From Pseudomonadota bacterium (GTDB lineage Bacteria; Pseudomonadota; Alphaproteobacteria; Rhizobiales; Xanthobacteraceae): a DNA stretch of 64,000 nucleotides. Made by a program: the position numbers and the translations under genes. Positions 7,927-16,397 of the stretch are shown in pieces. The notes beneath the pieces were generated by a model. It made no database searches and had not been told where the DNA came from. It was given only the letters and a program-made list of their open reading frames with translations. The stretch spans positions 1-64,000 of the forward strand of contig JAEWIX010000025.1 of the NCBI GenBank assembly GCA_023386885.1, written 5' to 3'. The first letter of the stretch is position 1, and each line of letters starts with the position of its first letter.

Positions 7927-8822
7927 CTCTTCGCGAAATGCCAATCGCAATCGTGCAGCACCAGATCGACGAAGGCGCGGACCTTTGCCGATAACAGCCG
8001 CGACGTCGGATAGACCAGATGGATCGGCAGCGGCGCGATCTCGTAATCGGTCAACACCGCCTTGAGACGGCCGCTCGCGAGTCCTTCCGCCGCCTGATAG
8101 GCCAGCACGCGTGTGAGCCCACCACCCTGCTCTGCGTGAAAGATCGCGGCGTCGGCGCTGTTGGTGGTGAAGCGCGGCGCGCAGGCGACACGAACCTCGC
8201 GGCCATCCTCGACAAAGCGCCAGTCCGGCGCGGCACTGAGCGCGCCGAAATGCACCGTGCGATGCGCCGCGATCTCGGAAGGATGCTGCGGCTCGCCATG
8301 CGTTGCCAGATAATCCGGCGACGCCACCACCATCCGCCGCATGTCGCCGACCGCCCGCGCCACCAGACTTGAATCCGGCAGATGGCCGATGCGCACCGCG
8401 ATATCCACGCCCTCCTCCACCAGATTGACCATCCGATCCGACAGGCGAAGGTCGCCGGCGACATCGGGATAGCGTTTGAGGTAAGTCGACATCAGCGGTG
8501 TGACATGACGGCGGCCGAAGCCGAGTGGCGCCGACACCACGAGGCGGCCGGTCGGCTGCGTTCGCTCCGCCTGCACCGCCCCTTCCGCTTCCTCGACATC
8601 GGCGAGGATGCGCCGCGCCCGCTCGAGAAACCGTTCGCCGGCATCGGTCAGCATCACCGAGCGGGTGGTCCGTTGCAGCAGCCGCGCTCCGACCCGTTCC
8701 TCCAGCGCGGCAACCATCCGGGTCACCGCCGAGGCCGACAGTCCCAGCTTGCGCGCCGCCGGGGCGAACCCTTTGTGGTCGGCCACGGTGACGAAGGCCT
8801 GCATGGTCTCGATGCGGTCCAT
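7923..8822 (-). CDS. LysR-family transcriptional regulator (299 aa)
   Basis: N-terminal winged helix-turn-helix (MDRIETMQAFVTVADHKGFAPAA...) with the LysR signature KLGLSASAVTRMVAALEERVGARLLQR split across residues 25-55, followed by an effector-binding domain of two alpha/beta lobes. It is close to the DsdC/CrgA/YafC-like LysR group with an ALEERVGARLLQRTTR linker. The start at 8822 fits the family N-terminus; a longer reading from 8858 adds an atypical cysteine-rich piece. It is divergent from the PNPOx-fold gene at 8937 across 114 bp, the usual geometry for a LysR regulator and its target, so that gene is the likely target. Confidence 0.9.
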   Translation of the reverse strand: MDRIETMQAFVTVADHKGFAPAARKLGLSASAVTRMVAALEERVGARLLQRTTRSVMLTDAGERFLERARRILADVEEAEGAVQAERTQPTGRLVVSAPLGFGRRHVTPLMSTYLKRYPDVAGDLRLSDRMVNLVEEGVDIAVRIGHLPDSSLVARAVGDMRRMVVASPDYLATHGEPQHPSEIAAHRTVHFGALSAAPDWRFVEDGREVRVACAPRFTTNSADAAIFHAEQGGGLTRVLAYQAAEGLASGRLKAVLTDYEIAPLPIHLVYPTSRLLSAKVRAFVDLVLHDCDWHFAKS

Positions 8823-8936
8823 GGGATTATTTCTGATATTGCAACAATGTCGTGTCAACGGCGTGAATTGCTTAAAGCCAGACCACGAACCACATTCGCA
8901 ACATCAGATACGCCGGACGCTTACCCGGAGACGACG

Positions 8937-9566
8937 ATGTCCACGTCCCACACTTCTCCCAGCGATGTTGCCTTCAGCCCCGCCGTCAAGGCGATCCAGA
9001 CTCTGCGGGGATCGCGCGAGGCTTATTCAGGACCCGAGGCGGACGCCGGATGGCCGACCGAGATCGACGACAACCTCGCTGCGTTTCTTGCCGCCCAGAC
9101 CAGCGTCTTCTTCGCCACCGCCAGCGCTGACGGCCAGCCGACAATCCAGCATCGCGGCGGCCCGCCAGGCTTCCTCCATGTGCTCGACAAGACGACGATC
9201 GCCTTTGCCAACTTCGCCGGCAACCGGCAGTTCATCACCTTGGGCAACCTGTCAGAAAATCCGAAGGTACACATCTTCGTACTGGATTACGTCAATCGGC
9301 AGCGCGTCAAGATCTGGGGCGAGGCCCGCGTCGTCGATGACGATCCGGCGCTGCTGGAATCCTTGATGCCGCGCGGCTATCGCGCGCGCCCGGAACAGGT
9401 GATCCTGATCAAGGTGAAAGCGTGGAACACCAACTGCCGCCAGCACATCCCGCAGAAATTCGACGCCGCCGACGTCAAGGCTGCACTCGAACTGCGCGAG
9501 ACGCGGATCGCCGAACTCGAGGCCGAAGTCGCGGCGTTGAAGGGAACGTCGCTGCCGGCGGTGTAG
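8937..9566 (+). CDS. Pyridoxamine 5'-phosphate oxidase-fold flavoprotein (209 aa)
   Basis: Split-barrel PNPOx-like domain with ASADGQPTIQHRGGPPGFLHVLD and FAGNRQFITLGNLSENPKV regions that form the flavin pocket in this family. The last 30 residues (ELRETRIAELEAEVAALKG) form a short coiled coil, probably for oligomerisation. Such proteins bind FMN or F420-type flavins and reduce small substrates; the exact reaction is unknown. The ATG has CCGGAGACGACG upstream. Divergent from the LysR gene, so possibly induced by it. Confidence 0.75.
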   Translation: MSTSHTSPSDVAFSPAVKAIQTLRGSREAYSGPEADAGWPTEIDDNLAAFLAAQTSVFFATASADGQPTIQHRGGPPGFLHVLDKTTIAFANFAGNRQFITLGNLSENPKVHIFVLDYVNRQRVKIWGEARVVDDDPALLESLMPRGYRARPEQVILIKVKAWNTNCRQHIPQKFDAADVKAALELRETRIAELEAEVAALKGTSLPAV

Positions 9567-9579
9567 GCGTTTCAGACCT

Positions 9580-10002
9580 CTACATGCGGCGGATAACGGC
9601 GGTGGCCGTCGCGGTGGCGACGACCTTGCCGTTCTGCAAGAGTTCCGCAGCCAACTGACAGACTTCCTTGCCGCGCATCGTCACCCGACCAAGACCCTTC
9701 AGCGGGCCGGGCTTCGCCGGGCGGTGAAACTGGACGTTGAGACTGACGGTCGGTGCGAACTCGCCGGCGTCGAGCGTCGCCACCAGCGCCGGCCCCATGG
9801 TGTCGTCCAGCATCGCGGCGAGAAAGCCGCCCTGAATGTTGCCGATCGGATTCAGGAACTCGGGCTTGCCCTCGAAATCGACTTCGATGGTGCCGCGCTC
9901 CGGATCGATGGCGCCGAAGGCAAGGCCCAGCGTTTGGGCGCAGGGTGGCGACGGCAACCGGCCGTCGACCATTTTCCAGAAGAACGAATCCTTGTCGGCC
10001 AT
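9580..10002 (-). CDS. PaaI-family hotdog thioesterase (140 aa)
   Basis: Single-domain hotdog fold with the catalytic/ligand region NPIGNIQGGFLAAMLDDTMGPAL at about residues 50-72. This N-x-x-G-x-x-Q-G-G-x-x-A-A-x-L-D-D pattern is that of PaaI-type acyl-CoA thioesterases. The start at 10002 has GAGGGG upstream. It is followed 13 bp later by the stop of the convergent flavin-fold gene. Read leftward, it lies 32 bp after the GST-like gene and may share its transcript. The natural substrate is not evident. Confidence 0.78.
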   Translation of the reverse strand: MADKDSFFWKMVDGRLPSPPCAQTLGLAFGAIDPERGTIEVDFEGKPEFLNPIGNIQGGFLAAMLDDTMGPALVATLDAGEFAPTVSLNVQFHRPAKPGPLKGLGRVTMRGKEVCQLAAELLQNGKVVATATATAVIRRM

Positions 10003-10034
10003 CGCTTCACCCCTCACCGTTCGCGCCGCGCACG

Positions 10035-10766
10035 TCAAGCCACCGCGGCTTCCGGCACGCGCCAAGCGTAATCCGGATAGTAACGGCTCATCATCCGTTC
10101 GACATAGGCGACGAGATTGGCGAACTGCTCGGTGCGATGGCGCAGCGTCGAAGTGAAGAACGGCGACAGCAACCCGGCCACCGCGCCGAACGCGGTCGCA
10201 TCCATGCCGCACGGACGATCGCCCATCAGATAGGGCTTGTCCGCCAGCAACACCGAGAGCGCCGACAACGACCGCATCGCGAGTTCGATCGTCTCCTGCG
10301 GCGTATGGCGGCCAAGGCCGGTAAGCCGATAGTTCTCGACGACCCTCACGCGGGCGCCTTCGCGGATATCGTTGCGCAAGTGCTCCGGTGCGGTGTCGAA
10401 GAAATGCGCCGGACCCTTGGCGAAATTCACCGGATCAACCCAGCGCACGCCGACCAGCGCCCAATAGACGTGATGCTCGATCATCCGCTCGATCGCCCAA
10501 GCCTGTGCGCGCTGCGCGGTATCGAACCCGGCATCGAAATCGAAACCGTATTTGCGCTCGATGTGAGCGCGGATGAAGGTCGAGTCCGCGATCACATCGC
10601 CATGGTCATCGATATAGGGCATCTGCCCCTTGGGCGAGGAATCCGGCAGCGCGAACACCTTGCGGTATTGCAGTCCGGCCATCTTGAGTTGCACCTCGGT
10701 CTTGGTGACGAAGGGGCTGATTTCCGGCAGGCCGAAACCTTCGCCAAAGCCATAAAGAATGATCAT
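10035..10766 (-). CDS. Glutathione S-transferase-like protein (243 aa)
   Basis: N-terminal thioredoxin-fold GST domain (MIILYGFGEGFGLPEISPFVTKTEVQLKM region; the SPKGQMPYIDD segment supplies the cis-proline and glutathione contact), then an all-helical C-terminal domain with GDRPCGMDATAFGAVAGLL and an aromatic-rich end. The arrangement resembles the metaxin/FAX-type GST group in alphaproteobacteria, often annotated simply as GST family. The ATG has AGGAGC upstream. It is divergent from the WYL regulator gene (106 bp apart). A detoxification role is likely; substrate unknown. Confidence 0.75.
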   Translation of the reverse strand: MIILYGFGEGFGLPEISPFVTKTEVQLKMAGLQYRKVFALPDSSPKGQMPYIDDHGDVIADSTFIRAHIERKYGFDFDAGFDTAQRAQAWAIERMIEHHVYWALVGVRWVDPVNFAKGPAHFFDTAPEHLRNDIREGARVRVVENYRLTGLGRHTPQETIELAMRSLSALSVLLADKPYLMGDRPCGMDATAFGAVAGLLSPFFTSTLRHRTEQFANLVAYVERMMSRYYPDYAWRVPEAAVA

Positions 10767-10872
10767 CGCAAGCTCCTGTCTCTTGAAAACCTGCGCGACC
10801 CTAGCTACCCCCTGCTGCCAGCGTGCTGTCAGCATCAACCGCAGCATCAACCGAGGCTCGGAAGACACGATC

Positions 10873-11592
10873 ATGAGACGCGCCGACCGGCTGTTCCAGA
10901 TCATCCAGGTGCTGCGCCGCGCCCGCAAGCCGCTGACCGCCGACGCCATCGCGACTGAGCTGGAAACCTCGAAGCGCACCATCTATCGCGACATCGCCAC
11001 CTTGATCGGGCAGCGCGTACCGATCCGCGGCGAAGCCGGCATGGGCTACGTGCTGGAACGTGGCTTCGACATGCCGCCGCTCATGCTGACGCCGGATGAG
11101 ATCGAGGCCGCCGTGCTCGGCGCGCAATGGGTCGCGGGCCACGCCGACGCGGTGTTGGGCAAGGCCGCCGAGAATCTCATCACAAAAATCGAGGCCACTG
11201 TGCCGGATACCTTGCGGCCGTTCGTGCAGGAACCGGCCAGCCGCGCGCGGCGCGACGTTTATGCCGAACCCGACCGCATCGATATGACCAAGGTGCGCGC
11301 GCATATTCACGCCGGCAAGAAGATCGCGTTGCGCTATCGCGACGAGCACGGCCGCGACAGCACGCGGGTGATCTGGCCGATCACAGTGGGCTATCTGGAA
11401 ACCGTGCGGCTGCTCGCGGCATGGTGCGAGTTGCGCAAGGACTTTCGCAGCTTCCGCACCGACCGCGTTATCGACGCCACTTATCTCGACGAACGCTATG
11501 CGGAGCGCCGCGACGTGCTCCGCGCAAGATGGCGCGCCAGCCTCGACCAGATGATTCACGACAAGACCCGGCAGATGCGGGGAGACGAATGA
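10873..11592 (+). CDS. YafY-type transcriptional regulator with HTH and WYL domains (239 aa)
   Basis: DeoR-like helix-turn-helix (HTH_11) at residues 1-60 (RADRLFQIIQVLRR, ETSKRTIYRDIATL), followed by a WYL ligand-sensing domain ending around residue 230 (WPITVGYLETVRLLAAWCELRKDFRSF). Such proteins bind DNA and respond to nucleotide-like or other small ligands. It is divergent from the GST-like gene, a plausible target. Its stop overlaps the start of the next gene (ATGA), so the two are translationally coupled. Confidence 0.87.
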   Translation: MRRADRLFQIIQVLRRARKPLTADAIATELETSKRTIYRDIATLIGQRVPIRGEAGMGYVLERGFDMPPLMLTPDEIEAAVLGAQWVAGHADAVLGKAAENLITKIEATVPDTLRPFVQEPASRARRDVYAEPDRIDMTKVRAHIHAGKKIALRYRDEHGRDSTRVIWPITVGYLETVRLLAAWCELRKDFRSFRTDRVIDATYLDERYAERRDVLRARWRASLDQMIHDKTRQMRGDE

Positions 11593-11903
11593 CCGACACC
11601 GACGCGATGAGCCCTTGCCAGAGCTGCGGCGCGTGCTGCGCTTATTCGCGCAACTGGCCGCGCTTCACCATCGAGGACGATGCCGCGCTCGATCTCATTC
11701 CGGCGCAATTCGTCAATGAGCGATCGTCGGGGATGCGCTGCGAGGGCGAGCGCTGCACGGCGCTAATCGGTCGTGTCGGTGAAACAACCTCGTGCGCGGT
11801 CTACGCGGTGCGTCCGGAGGTGTGCCGGGTCTGCATGCCGGGCGATGCAGAATGTGCGATGGCGCGGCAGCGTTATGGCCTGCCGCTGTTACAAGCAAAC
11901 TAA
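11589..11903 (+). CDS. YkgJ-family CxxCxxCC zinc/iron-cluster protein (104 aa)
   Basis: Short protein with the N-terminal CQSCGACCAYS cluster (C-x2-C-x2-CC) and further conserved cysteines (RCEGERCTAL, CAVYAVRPEVCRVC), the layout of the YkgJ/UPF0153 family proposed to bind a zinc or iron-sulfur centre. Function unknown. The start overlaps the stop of the WYL regulator by ATGA. Its 104-residue length is normal for the small members. Confidence 0.8.
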   Translation: MTDTDAMSPCQSCGACCAYSRNWPRFTIEDDAALDLIPAQFVNERSSGMRCEGERCTALIGRVGETTSCAVYAVRPEVCRVCMPGDAECAMARQRYGLPLLQAN

Positions 11904-11920
11904 GCCGGCAGCCAGTCTGG

Positions 11921-12325
11921 TTAGGCCATCACCACTTGCGGCTGCTGCTCGTCGTCCTCGATATCCTCGAGTGGCGCCAGCGCCGTGAGTGGCTTGGTCG
12001 ATAGCGTCACCGGCTTGCGGCCGCCGTGGGACGACTGCACCGTGCGAGATGCCGGCGTACTGCGCGACAAATCGTACAGCACCGAACCGACGCGACCGCC
12101 TAACTGGATCAGATCGCGTTCGGTGCAGCTTCCGGCGATGGCAATCGCCAGCGCGTGCAGATGGCTGCGGCGATAACAGAACAACGCCAGCATCGCCCGC
12201 ACGTCGGGCGACACGCTTTCCACCAGTTGCGGCAGACCGTTCTGGTTGGCGCGATACATTTGGCCAAGCAGATCGTCCCGAACCGGGCAAAAATCATTCT
12301 CGAACGCTTCGCGGCTGGACCACAT
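11921..12325 (-). CDS. Conserved hypothetical protein, probably family-restricted (134 aa)
   Basis: No recognised domain. The first two thirds are helical with a cysteine (LFCYRRSHLHALAIAIAG, CTERDLIQLGGRVGSVLYDLSR); the last 40 residues are polar and proline/threonine-rich with an acidic patch (LEDIEDDEQQPQ), probably disordered. There is no signal peptide or membrane segment. AGGA lies 8 bp before the ATG and codon use matches the neighbours, so it is a real gene. A near-CtrA box (12379-12393) lies 54 bp upstream, which could tie it to the cell cycle. I do not know its function. Confidence 0.7.
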   Translation of the reverse strand: MWSSREAFENDFCPVRDDLLGQMYRANQNGLPQLVESVSPDVRAMLALFCYRRSHLHALAIAIAGSCTERDLIQLGGRVGSVLYDLSRSTPASRTVQSSHGGRKPVTLSTKPLTALAPLEDIEDDEQQPQVVMA

Positions 12326-12378
12326 GGCATATTCCTGGTCGGAGAAATCCCCCGATCACGAAAATGCTCTGTAAATTC

Positions 12379-12393
12379 CTAACGACGAGTTAA
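12379..12393 (-). promoter_or_regulatory. Near-match CtrA-type box
   Basis: CTAA-N7-TTAA, one base off the TTAA-N7-TTAA consensus for the alphaproteobacterial cell-cycle regulator CtrA, 54 bp upstream of the hypothetical gene at 11921-12325. Weak on its own. Confidence 0.25.
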
Positions 12394-12465
12394 CCAAGCG
12401 TGGCGACGACCTTGCGACACCCTTGCGCATTCGCCGCGAATCAGAATCGCGGTTCCATCGGCGGA

Positions 12466-13344
12466 TCAAATCCCCCTGGCCGCGATCCATTGTGCGATGG
12501 CCTGCCCGATCGCCGCGCCGGAATCCTCCTGAATGAAATGCGAGCCCGCAACCGTGACCTCGGTCTGGTTGGGCCAGGTCCGGCAGAACTCGCGCAGCAC
12601 GCCGATCAGGATGGCACCGGGGTCGGCATTGACGAACAGCTTGGGAATATCGCTCGTCGCCAGCCATTGCGAGTAGGCCGCGGCGATCGCCACCACGTCC
12701 GCCGGTTCGCCTGCGATCGGAATCTCGCGCGGCCAGGTCAGCGTCGGCCAACGATCCTCGCGTTGCACGAACGGTTTGCGGTATTCCGCCATCTCCGCAT
12801 CCGTGAGCTTGCGCAACACCGAGCCCGGCAGTACCCGCTCGACGAACAGGTTGCGGTCGAGAATCATCTGCTCGCCCTTGTCGGAGCGAAAGCCTTGGAA
12901 CACCGGCGTCGCCGATGGACTCCATTCCTCCCAGCCGGCAATCGGCCGAACGATGGCTTCCATATAGGCGATGCCGCGCACGCGGTCGCGATGGCGGTTG
13001 GCCCAATCGAAGCCGAGCGCCGAACCCCAGTCATGCACCACCAGCACCACCGGCTCGTTACCGATCACCGCATCGATGAAGCCATCGAGGAAATCGCGAT
13101 GCGTGGTGAAGCGGTAGGTGTCGGGTTGCGGGTTCGGCAGCTTGTCGGAATCGCCCATGCCGATCAGGTCCGGCGCAATCAGACGTCCGTGACCTTCCAG
13201 TTCGGGGATGACGTCGCGCCACAGATAGGACGATGTCGGATTGCCGTGCAGGAACAGGATCGGCCGTCCCTCGCCGCGCGCGTGATAGGCCATGCGCCGG
13301 CCGCGCACGTCCACAGTCTGTTTAGCGAGCGGAGCCTCGGACAT
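12466..13344 (-). CDS. Haloalkane dehalogenase (alpha/beta-hydrolase, 292 aa)
   Basis: Cytoplasmic hydrolase that removes halide from haloalkanes through an alkyl-enzyme ester. The catalytic set of the HLD-II subfamily (DhaA, LinB, DbjA) is complete: nucleophile Asp105 in VHDWGS, base His269 in GSHFIQED, acid Glu129 in YMEA, and halide-binding Asn35 (HGNPTSS) and Trp106. Length is normal. AAGGAG lies 6 bp before the ATG at 13344. It stands between a DUF3307 membrane protein and an unknown gene, with no obvious pathway partner. The natural halogenated substrate is unknown, as for most family members. Confidence 0.92.
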   Translation of the reverse strand: MSEAPLAKQTVDVRGRRMAYHARGEGRPILFLHGNPTSSYLWRDVIPELEGHGRLIAPDLIGMGDSDKLPNPQPDTYRFTTHRDFLDGFIDAVIGNEPVVLVVHDWGSALGFDWANRHRDRVRGIAYMEAIVRPIAGWEEWSPSATPVFQGFRSDKGEQMILDRNLFVERVLPGSVLRKLTDAEMAEYRKPFVQREDRWPTLTWPREIPIAGEPADVVAIAAAYSQWLATSDIPKLFVNADPGAILIGVLREFCRTWPNQTEVTVAGSHFIQEDSGAAIGQAIAQWIAARGI

Positions 13345-13364
13345 TGCGTCTCCTTTTCGAGTTT

Positions 13365-13754
13365 CTATTGATTGGCGGCGAGCCAGACGGCGAGAGCGAA
13401 ACCGGTCAGGTGATGCAACGCCTGATCGATACCGATCAGCCACCAGAACCAGCGATGCGTCGGCGTGACATCGAACCGCGCCACGCAGAAACCCTTGGCG
13501 CGATCGACCGCCAGATGAATGGCGAAATCGACCGGACCGATAAACCAGAAGCGCGGCGCCACCGCAGCGACCAGCGCCGTGGTGAGAACGCCGTGGATCA
13601 GACAGTGCGACAGCAGCGGGAGCGCCCATCCGGTCTTGGCGTCCTTGCCGGCCGCCATCCAGTGATTTTGCAGCAGGAAATCCGCGATGACATGCTTGAC
13701 CGTCAGCGCCAGCATCCAGCCGACCAGCGATCCGACCGCCACCGAGGTGCTCAT
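13365..13754 (-). CDS. DUF3307 integral membrane protein (129 aa)
   Basis: Small inner-membrane protein with about four hydrophobic segments and the DUF3307 hallmarks: KHVIADFLLQ near the N-terminus, HGVLTTALVA with a conserved His, and DFAIHLAVDRAKG. Function unknown. The ATG at 13754 is used; a TTG five codons upstream is also possible, and neither has a strong ribosome site. The stop is 20 bp before the dehalogenase start, so the two probably share a message. Confidence 0.75.
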   Translation of the reverse strand: MSTSVAVGSLVGWMLALTVKHVIADFLLQNHWMAAGKDAKTGWALPLLSHCLIHGVLTTALVAAVAPRFWFIGPVDFAIHLAVDRAKGFCVARFDVTPTHRWFWWLIGIDQALHHLTGFALAVWLAANQ

Positions 13755-13900
13755 GTCTGGAAACAACAAGCTGACGCCCTTCGCGATAGCGTTCTCAAGC
13801 GACGCATATGCCGCGCCAAAGCGCCGGAAAATCTCTCCGGCAAACGGCCAGCCGCGTCAGATTAGTGGCATTTGATGGATTGCCAAGCCCGAATTCGCGT

Positions 13901-14743
13901 TTAAACGTCACGGGTTACCTCGCTCTGAATCCGCTGGATCGCCGCTGCGACATCTCCCGGCGAACCGTCACGCGACAGCGTTGCAATTTCGACGACAGCG
14001 CCGGAGAGATCGGCAACCGGCAACGTGCCGTCCAACGCCGGCTTCACCAAGCCATCGATCAGCAAATGCCAATCCGAGAGGCCGTGCCGGTAACCGTCGC
14101 CGCTCCCTTGTATCATCGCGGCGGTTTCAGCGATCACCCGCGCAGCAGCCGGTTGTTTGGTCAGGCTGCGGTCGATCATGTGGAGCCAGCGCTCGACCCA
14201 TGCGCGTTCGGACGCGTAGCGCGCGGAAAACAGCCGCCAGCGCCGCAAGCTCGCTTCCAGCCGCAATCGCTGCCGCCCAAGCAAACTGCATCCGTTGAAG
14301 CGCATGGACACCGGCACATGCAACCATCCGGCTCGTTCGCATCCCGCCAGCAACGGCCATCCGAACTTGTTCGGGAGTGCACCGAATAGATCTTCGAGCC
14401 GGAAACGATGCCGTTCCGCCACGGCATCGCCGGTTCGGGCCGTCGCAAGATGACGCTGCGCGATACAGATGGGATCGTCGTAGCACATCCGTCGCGCCAT
14501 CTGTTGCGCGATCAAACCGAGCAACGCGGCATCGACGTCGCGTCGGCGCGCGAACCTGCGCAGGCGATGGACATAGAGTTGTGCATAGCTCGGCCCTTGA
14601 TAGGCGATCAACGCCGCGATCGCGCCGGCTACCTCGGACCGCAACGTCTCCGGTATGCCATCCGGCACCGTCGGCGGACTGCAGTCGTCCACGCCGGTGA
14701 GGTCGGAGAGCAGGAAACGAAATGATTCCGCGATGCTGTTCAA
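13901..14743 (-). CDS. Stand-alone DUF6537 protein: indolepyruvate oxidoreductase subunit B C-terminal domain only
   Basis: 280-aa protein that matches, from motif memory, the C-terminal DUF6537 half of indolepyruvate ferredoxin oxidoreductase subunit B: helical LIAYQGPSYAQLYVHRLRR, then MCYDDPICIAQ (compare MAYEDVIRVA), ERWLHMID, IQGSGDGYRHGLSDW. The N-terminal pyruvate-ferredoxin oxidoreductase gamma domain (about 200 aa) is absent, and no IorA gene is near. The start is read as TTG at 14743, because GGAG lies exactly 6 bp upstream and this avoids the 29-bp overlap that a GTG at 14788 would give with the cNMP-binding gene. The frame is open, so it looks kept rather than decayed. Role unknown. 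Confidence 0.6.
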   Translation of the reverse strand: MNSIAESFRFLLSDLTGVDDCSPPTVPDGIPETLRSEVAGAIAALIAYQGPSYAQLYVHRLRRFARRRDVDAALLGLIAQQMARRMCYDDPICIAQRHLATARTGDAVAERHRFRLEDLFGALPNKFGWPLLAGCERAGWLHVPVSMRFNGCSLLGRQRLRLEASLRRWRLFSARYASERAWVERWLHMIDRSLTKQPAAARVIAETAAMIQGSGDGYRHGLSDWHLLIDGLVKPALDGTLPVADLSGAVVEIATLSRDGSPGDVAAAIQRIQSEVTRDV

Positions 14744-14759
14744 CGCAGGCTCCGTTGCG

Positions 14760-15422
14760 TCATGCCGGGGTCGGCCGCGCACCCGCACGGTCGTAAGTAT
14801 AATCGGCCAGCCTGTTCTCCAGCTTGCCGATGTTTTCGAACAGCCGTGCGCTGGCGAGCTTGAGAAAATAGAAACCGAACTCCGGATTCTGCACGAATAA
14901 TTCCTCGACCTGGGTATAGGTGACGCTCAGCACCGCGCCCGGCTCGATGCATTCGAGCGTCTGGGTTCGCTCGTGGGTCGGCGACAGCATGCCGAGTTCG
15001 CCGACGAGCGCGCCAACCGCCAGTTCGATCTCGGACTCGACCAGGCGATAGCGGCCGCTGACGATGTAGAACATCTCCTCCGCCTGCTCGTCCTTGTAGA
15101 ACAGCACTTCGCCGGCCTTGCAGTCACGCCGCGTCATGAATGGCTTCAGCCAGTCCATCGACAGATCGCTATTGACCGACTTCTTCACGTCGCGCACCAG
15201 TTGCAGCATTTCGTGCAGCCGGTAGACATTGAGCGGCAGCAGGATGCCATGCAGCACCAGCGTCGGATAGTGATGTGTGGGAATGGCGATGGCGATCAGG
15301 ATGACGTTGGTGAGAATCCCGAACACCCGCAACGGGATCATCGTCTTCATGGTATAGGTCGCGACCACGAAGATCGATACGAACAGACTGCCGAACGTCT
15401 GTGCGAGATGGGACACGTCCAT
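14760..15422 (-). CDS. Membrane-anchored cyclic-nucleotide-binding protein (220 aa)
   Basis: Two or three N-terminal hydrophobic helices (FGSLFVSIFVVATYT, VFGILTNVILIAIAIPT, TLVLHGILLPLNVY; residues about 10-70) are followed by a linker and a Crp-type cyclic-nucleotide-binding domain (about residues 90-205). The phosphate-binding cassette looks intact: GALVGELGML, then the arginine in ERTQTL. There is no helix-turn-helix at the C-terminus, so it is not a transcription factor. The layout of short membrane bundle plus cNMP domain recalls animal Popeye proteins. It heads the pair with the DUF6537 gene (16-bp gap). It probably senses cAMP or cGMP at the inner membrane; partner unknown. Confidence 0.8.
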   Translation of the reverse strand: MDVSHLAQTFGSLFVSIFVVATYTMKTMIPLRVFGILTNVILIAIAIPTHHYPTLVLHGILLPLNVYRLHEMLQLVRDVKKSVNSDLSMDWLKPFMTRRDCKAGEVLFYKDEQAEEMFYIVSGRYRLVESEIELAVGALVGELGMLSPTHERTQTLECIEPGAVLSVTYTQVEELFVQNPEFGFYFLKLASARLFENIGKLENRLADYTYDRAGARPTPA

Positions 15423-15568
15423 GGGAGCTAACCTGTTGCCAAAGTAAATGCTCTTGTGATGGATGACGTAGCTTGCACGGCGGATTGCGCCGGGCGATCA
15501 CAACTCCGTCAACGATACGAACAATCTCACATCGCTTTTGCCTATACGGCAACCACGGGAAGAAGAAT

Positions 15569-16357
15569 ATGCCCGAAGCAATCGACGATATTGCCAGCGA
15601 ACCGATCCTGAGCCTGGAGGGACATCGCGCCATTATCCGCTTGAACCGCCCCCGTTTGCTCAACCGCCTGCAACCCTCCGATCTGGCGACTCTGATGGCC
15701 TTGTTCGACCGTGTCGAGGCGGACAGCCGGGTCCGCGTGCTAGTGCTCACCGGCACGGGGCGCGCCTTCTGCGCCGGCTTCGATCTCGGCACCGTCGCCG
15801 CCCGCACCGCAAGCGCTCCCGATGAACAAAGCGCCGGTTCGGCCTTCGAGGCGGTGGCCGACCGTCTTGAGGATCTGGGCGTGCCGACGATCTGCCGGCT
15901 CAACGGCGGCGTCTATGGCGGCGCGACCGATCTGGCGCTGGCCTGCGACTTCCGCATCGGGGTTAAGACTTGCGAGATGTTTATGCCGGCAGCGCGACTT
16001 GGCCTGCACTATTATAAGAGCGGAATGTCGCGATACGTCTCCCGGCTCGGCGTCAACGCCGCCAAGAAACTGTTCCTCACCGCGCAAAAGATCGATGCCG
16101 CCGAAATGCTGGCAATCGGCTATCTCACCGCCATGGTGCCCGCGGCTGAACTGGACCACGAAGTGGACGTGCTCGCCACAACACTCGCCGGCAATGCACC
16201 TGTCGCGATGCGCGGGATGAAGCGAACCATCAACGAGATCGCGCACAGCAAACTCGACGAGGCCGCCGCCGACCAGCGCCAGCGCGACAGCATGCGCGGC
16301 GACGAAATCAAGGAAGGTGTCGCCGCCTACAAGGAAAAGCGGCAGCCGAAGTTTTGA
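15569..16357 (+). CDS. Enoyl-CoA hydratase/isomerase family protein (262 aa)
   Basis: Crotonase-fold protein with both oxyanion-hole regions: RAFCAGFDLGT at about residues 66-76 and GGVYGGATDLALACDFRIG at about 110-128. The usual catalytic glutamates are not obvious at the expected places (LGLHYY replaces a typical P-E-x-x-L-G stretch), so it may be an isomerase or another crotonase activity. The start at 15569 (GAAGAAT upstream) is typical of the family; no longer start is supported. It is divergent from the cNMP-binding gene and stands as a single-gene unit. Confidence 0.83.
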   Translation: MPEAIDDIASEPILSLEGHRAIIRLNRPRLLNRLQPSDLATLMALFDRVEADSRVRVLVLTGTGRAFCAGFDLGTVAARTASAPDEQSAGSAFEAVADRLEDLGVPTICRLNGGVYGGATDLALACDFRIGVKTCEMFMPAARLGLHYYKSGMSRYVSRLGVNAAKKLFLTAQKIDAAEMLAIGYLTAMVPAAELDHEVDVLATTLAGNAPVAMRGMKRTINEIAHSKLDEAAADQRQRDSMRGDEIKEGVAAYKEKRQPKF

Positions 16358-16397
16358 AGACAACAAACTTTCGCGTCCCATCACCGCAGCGATCATG

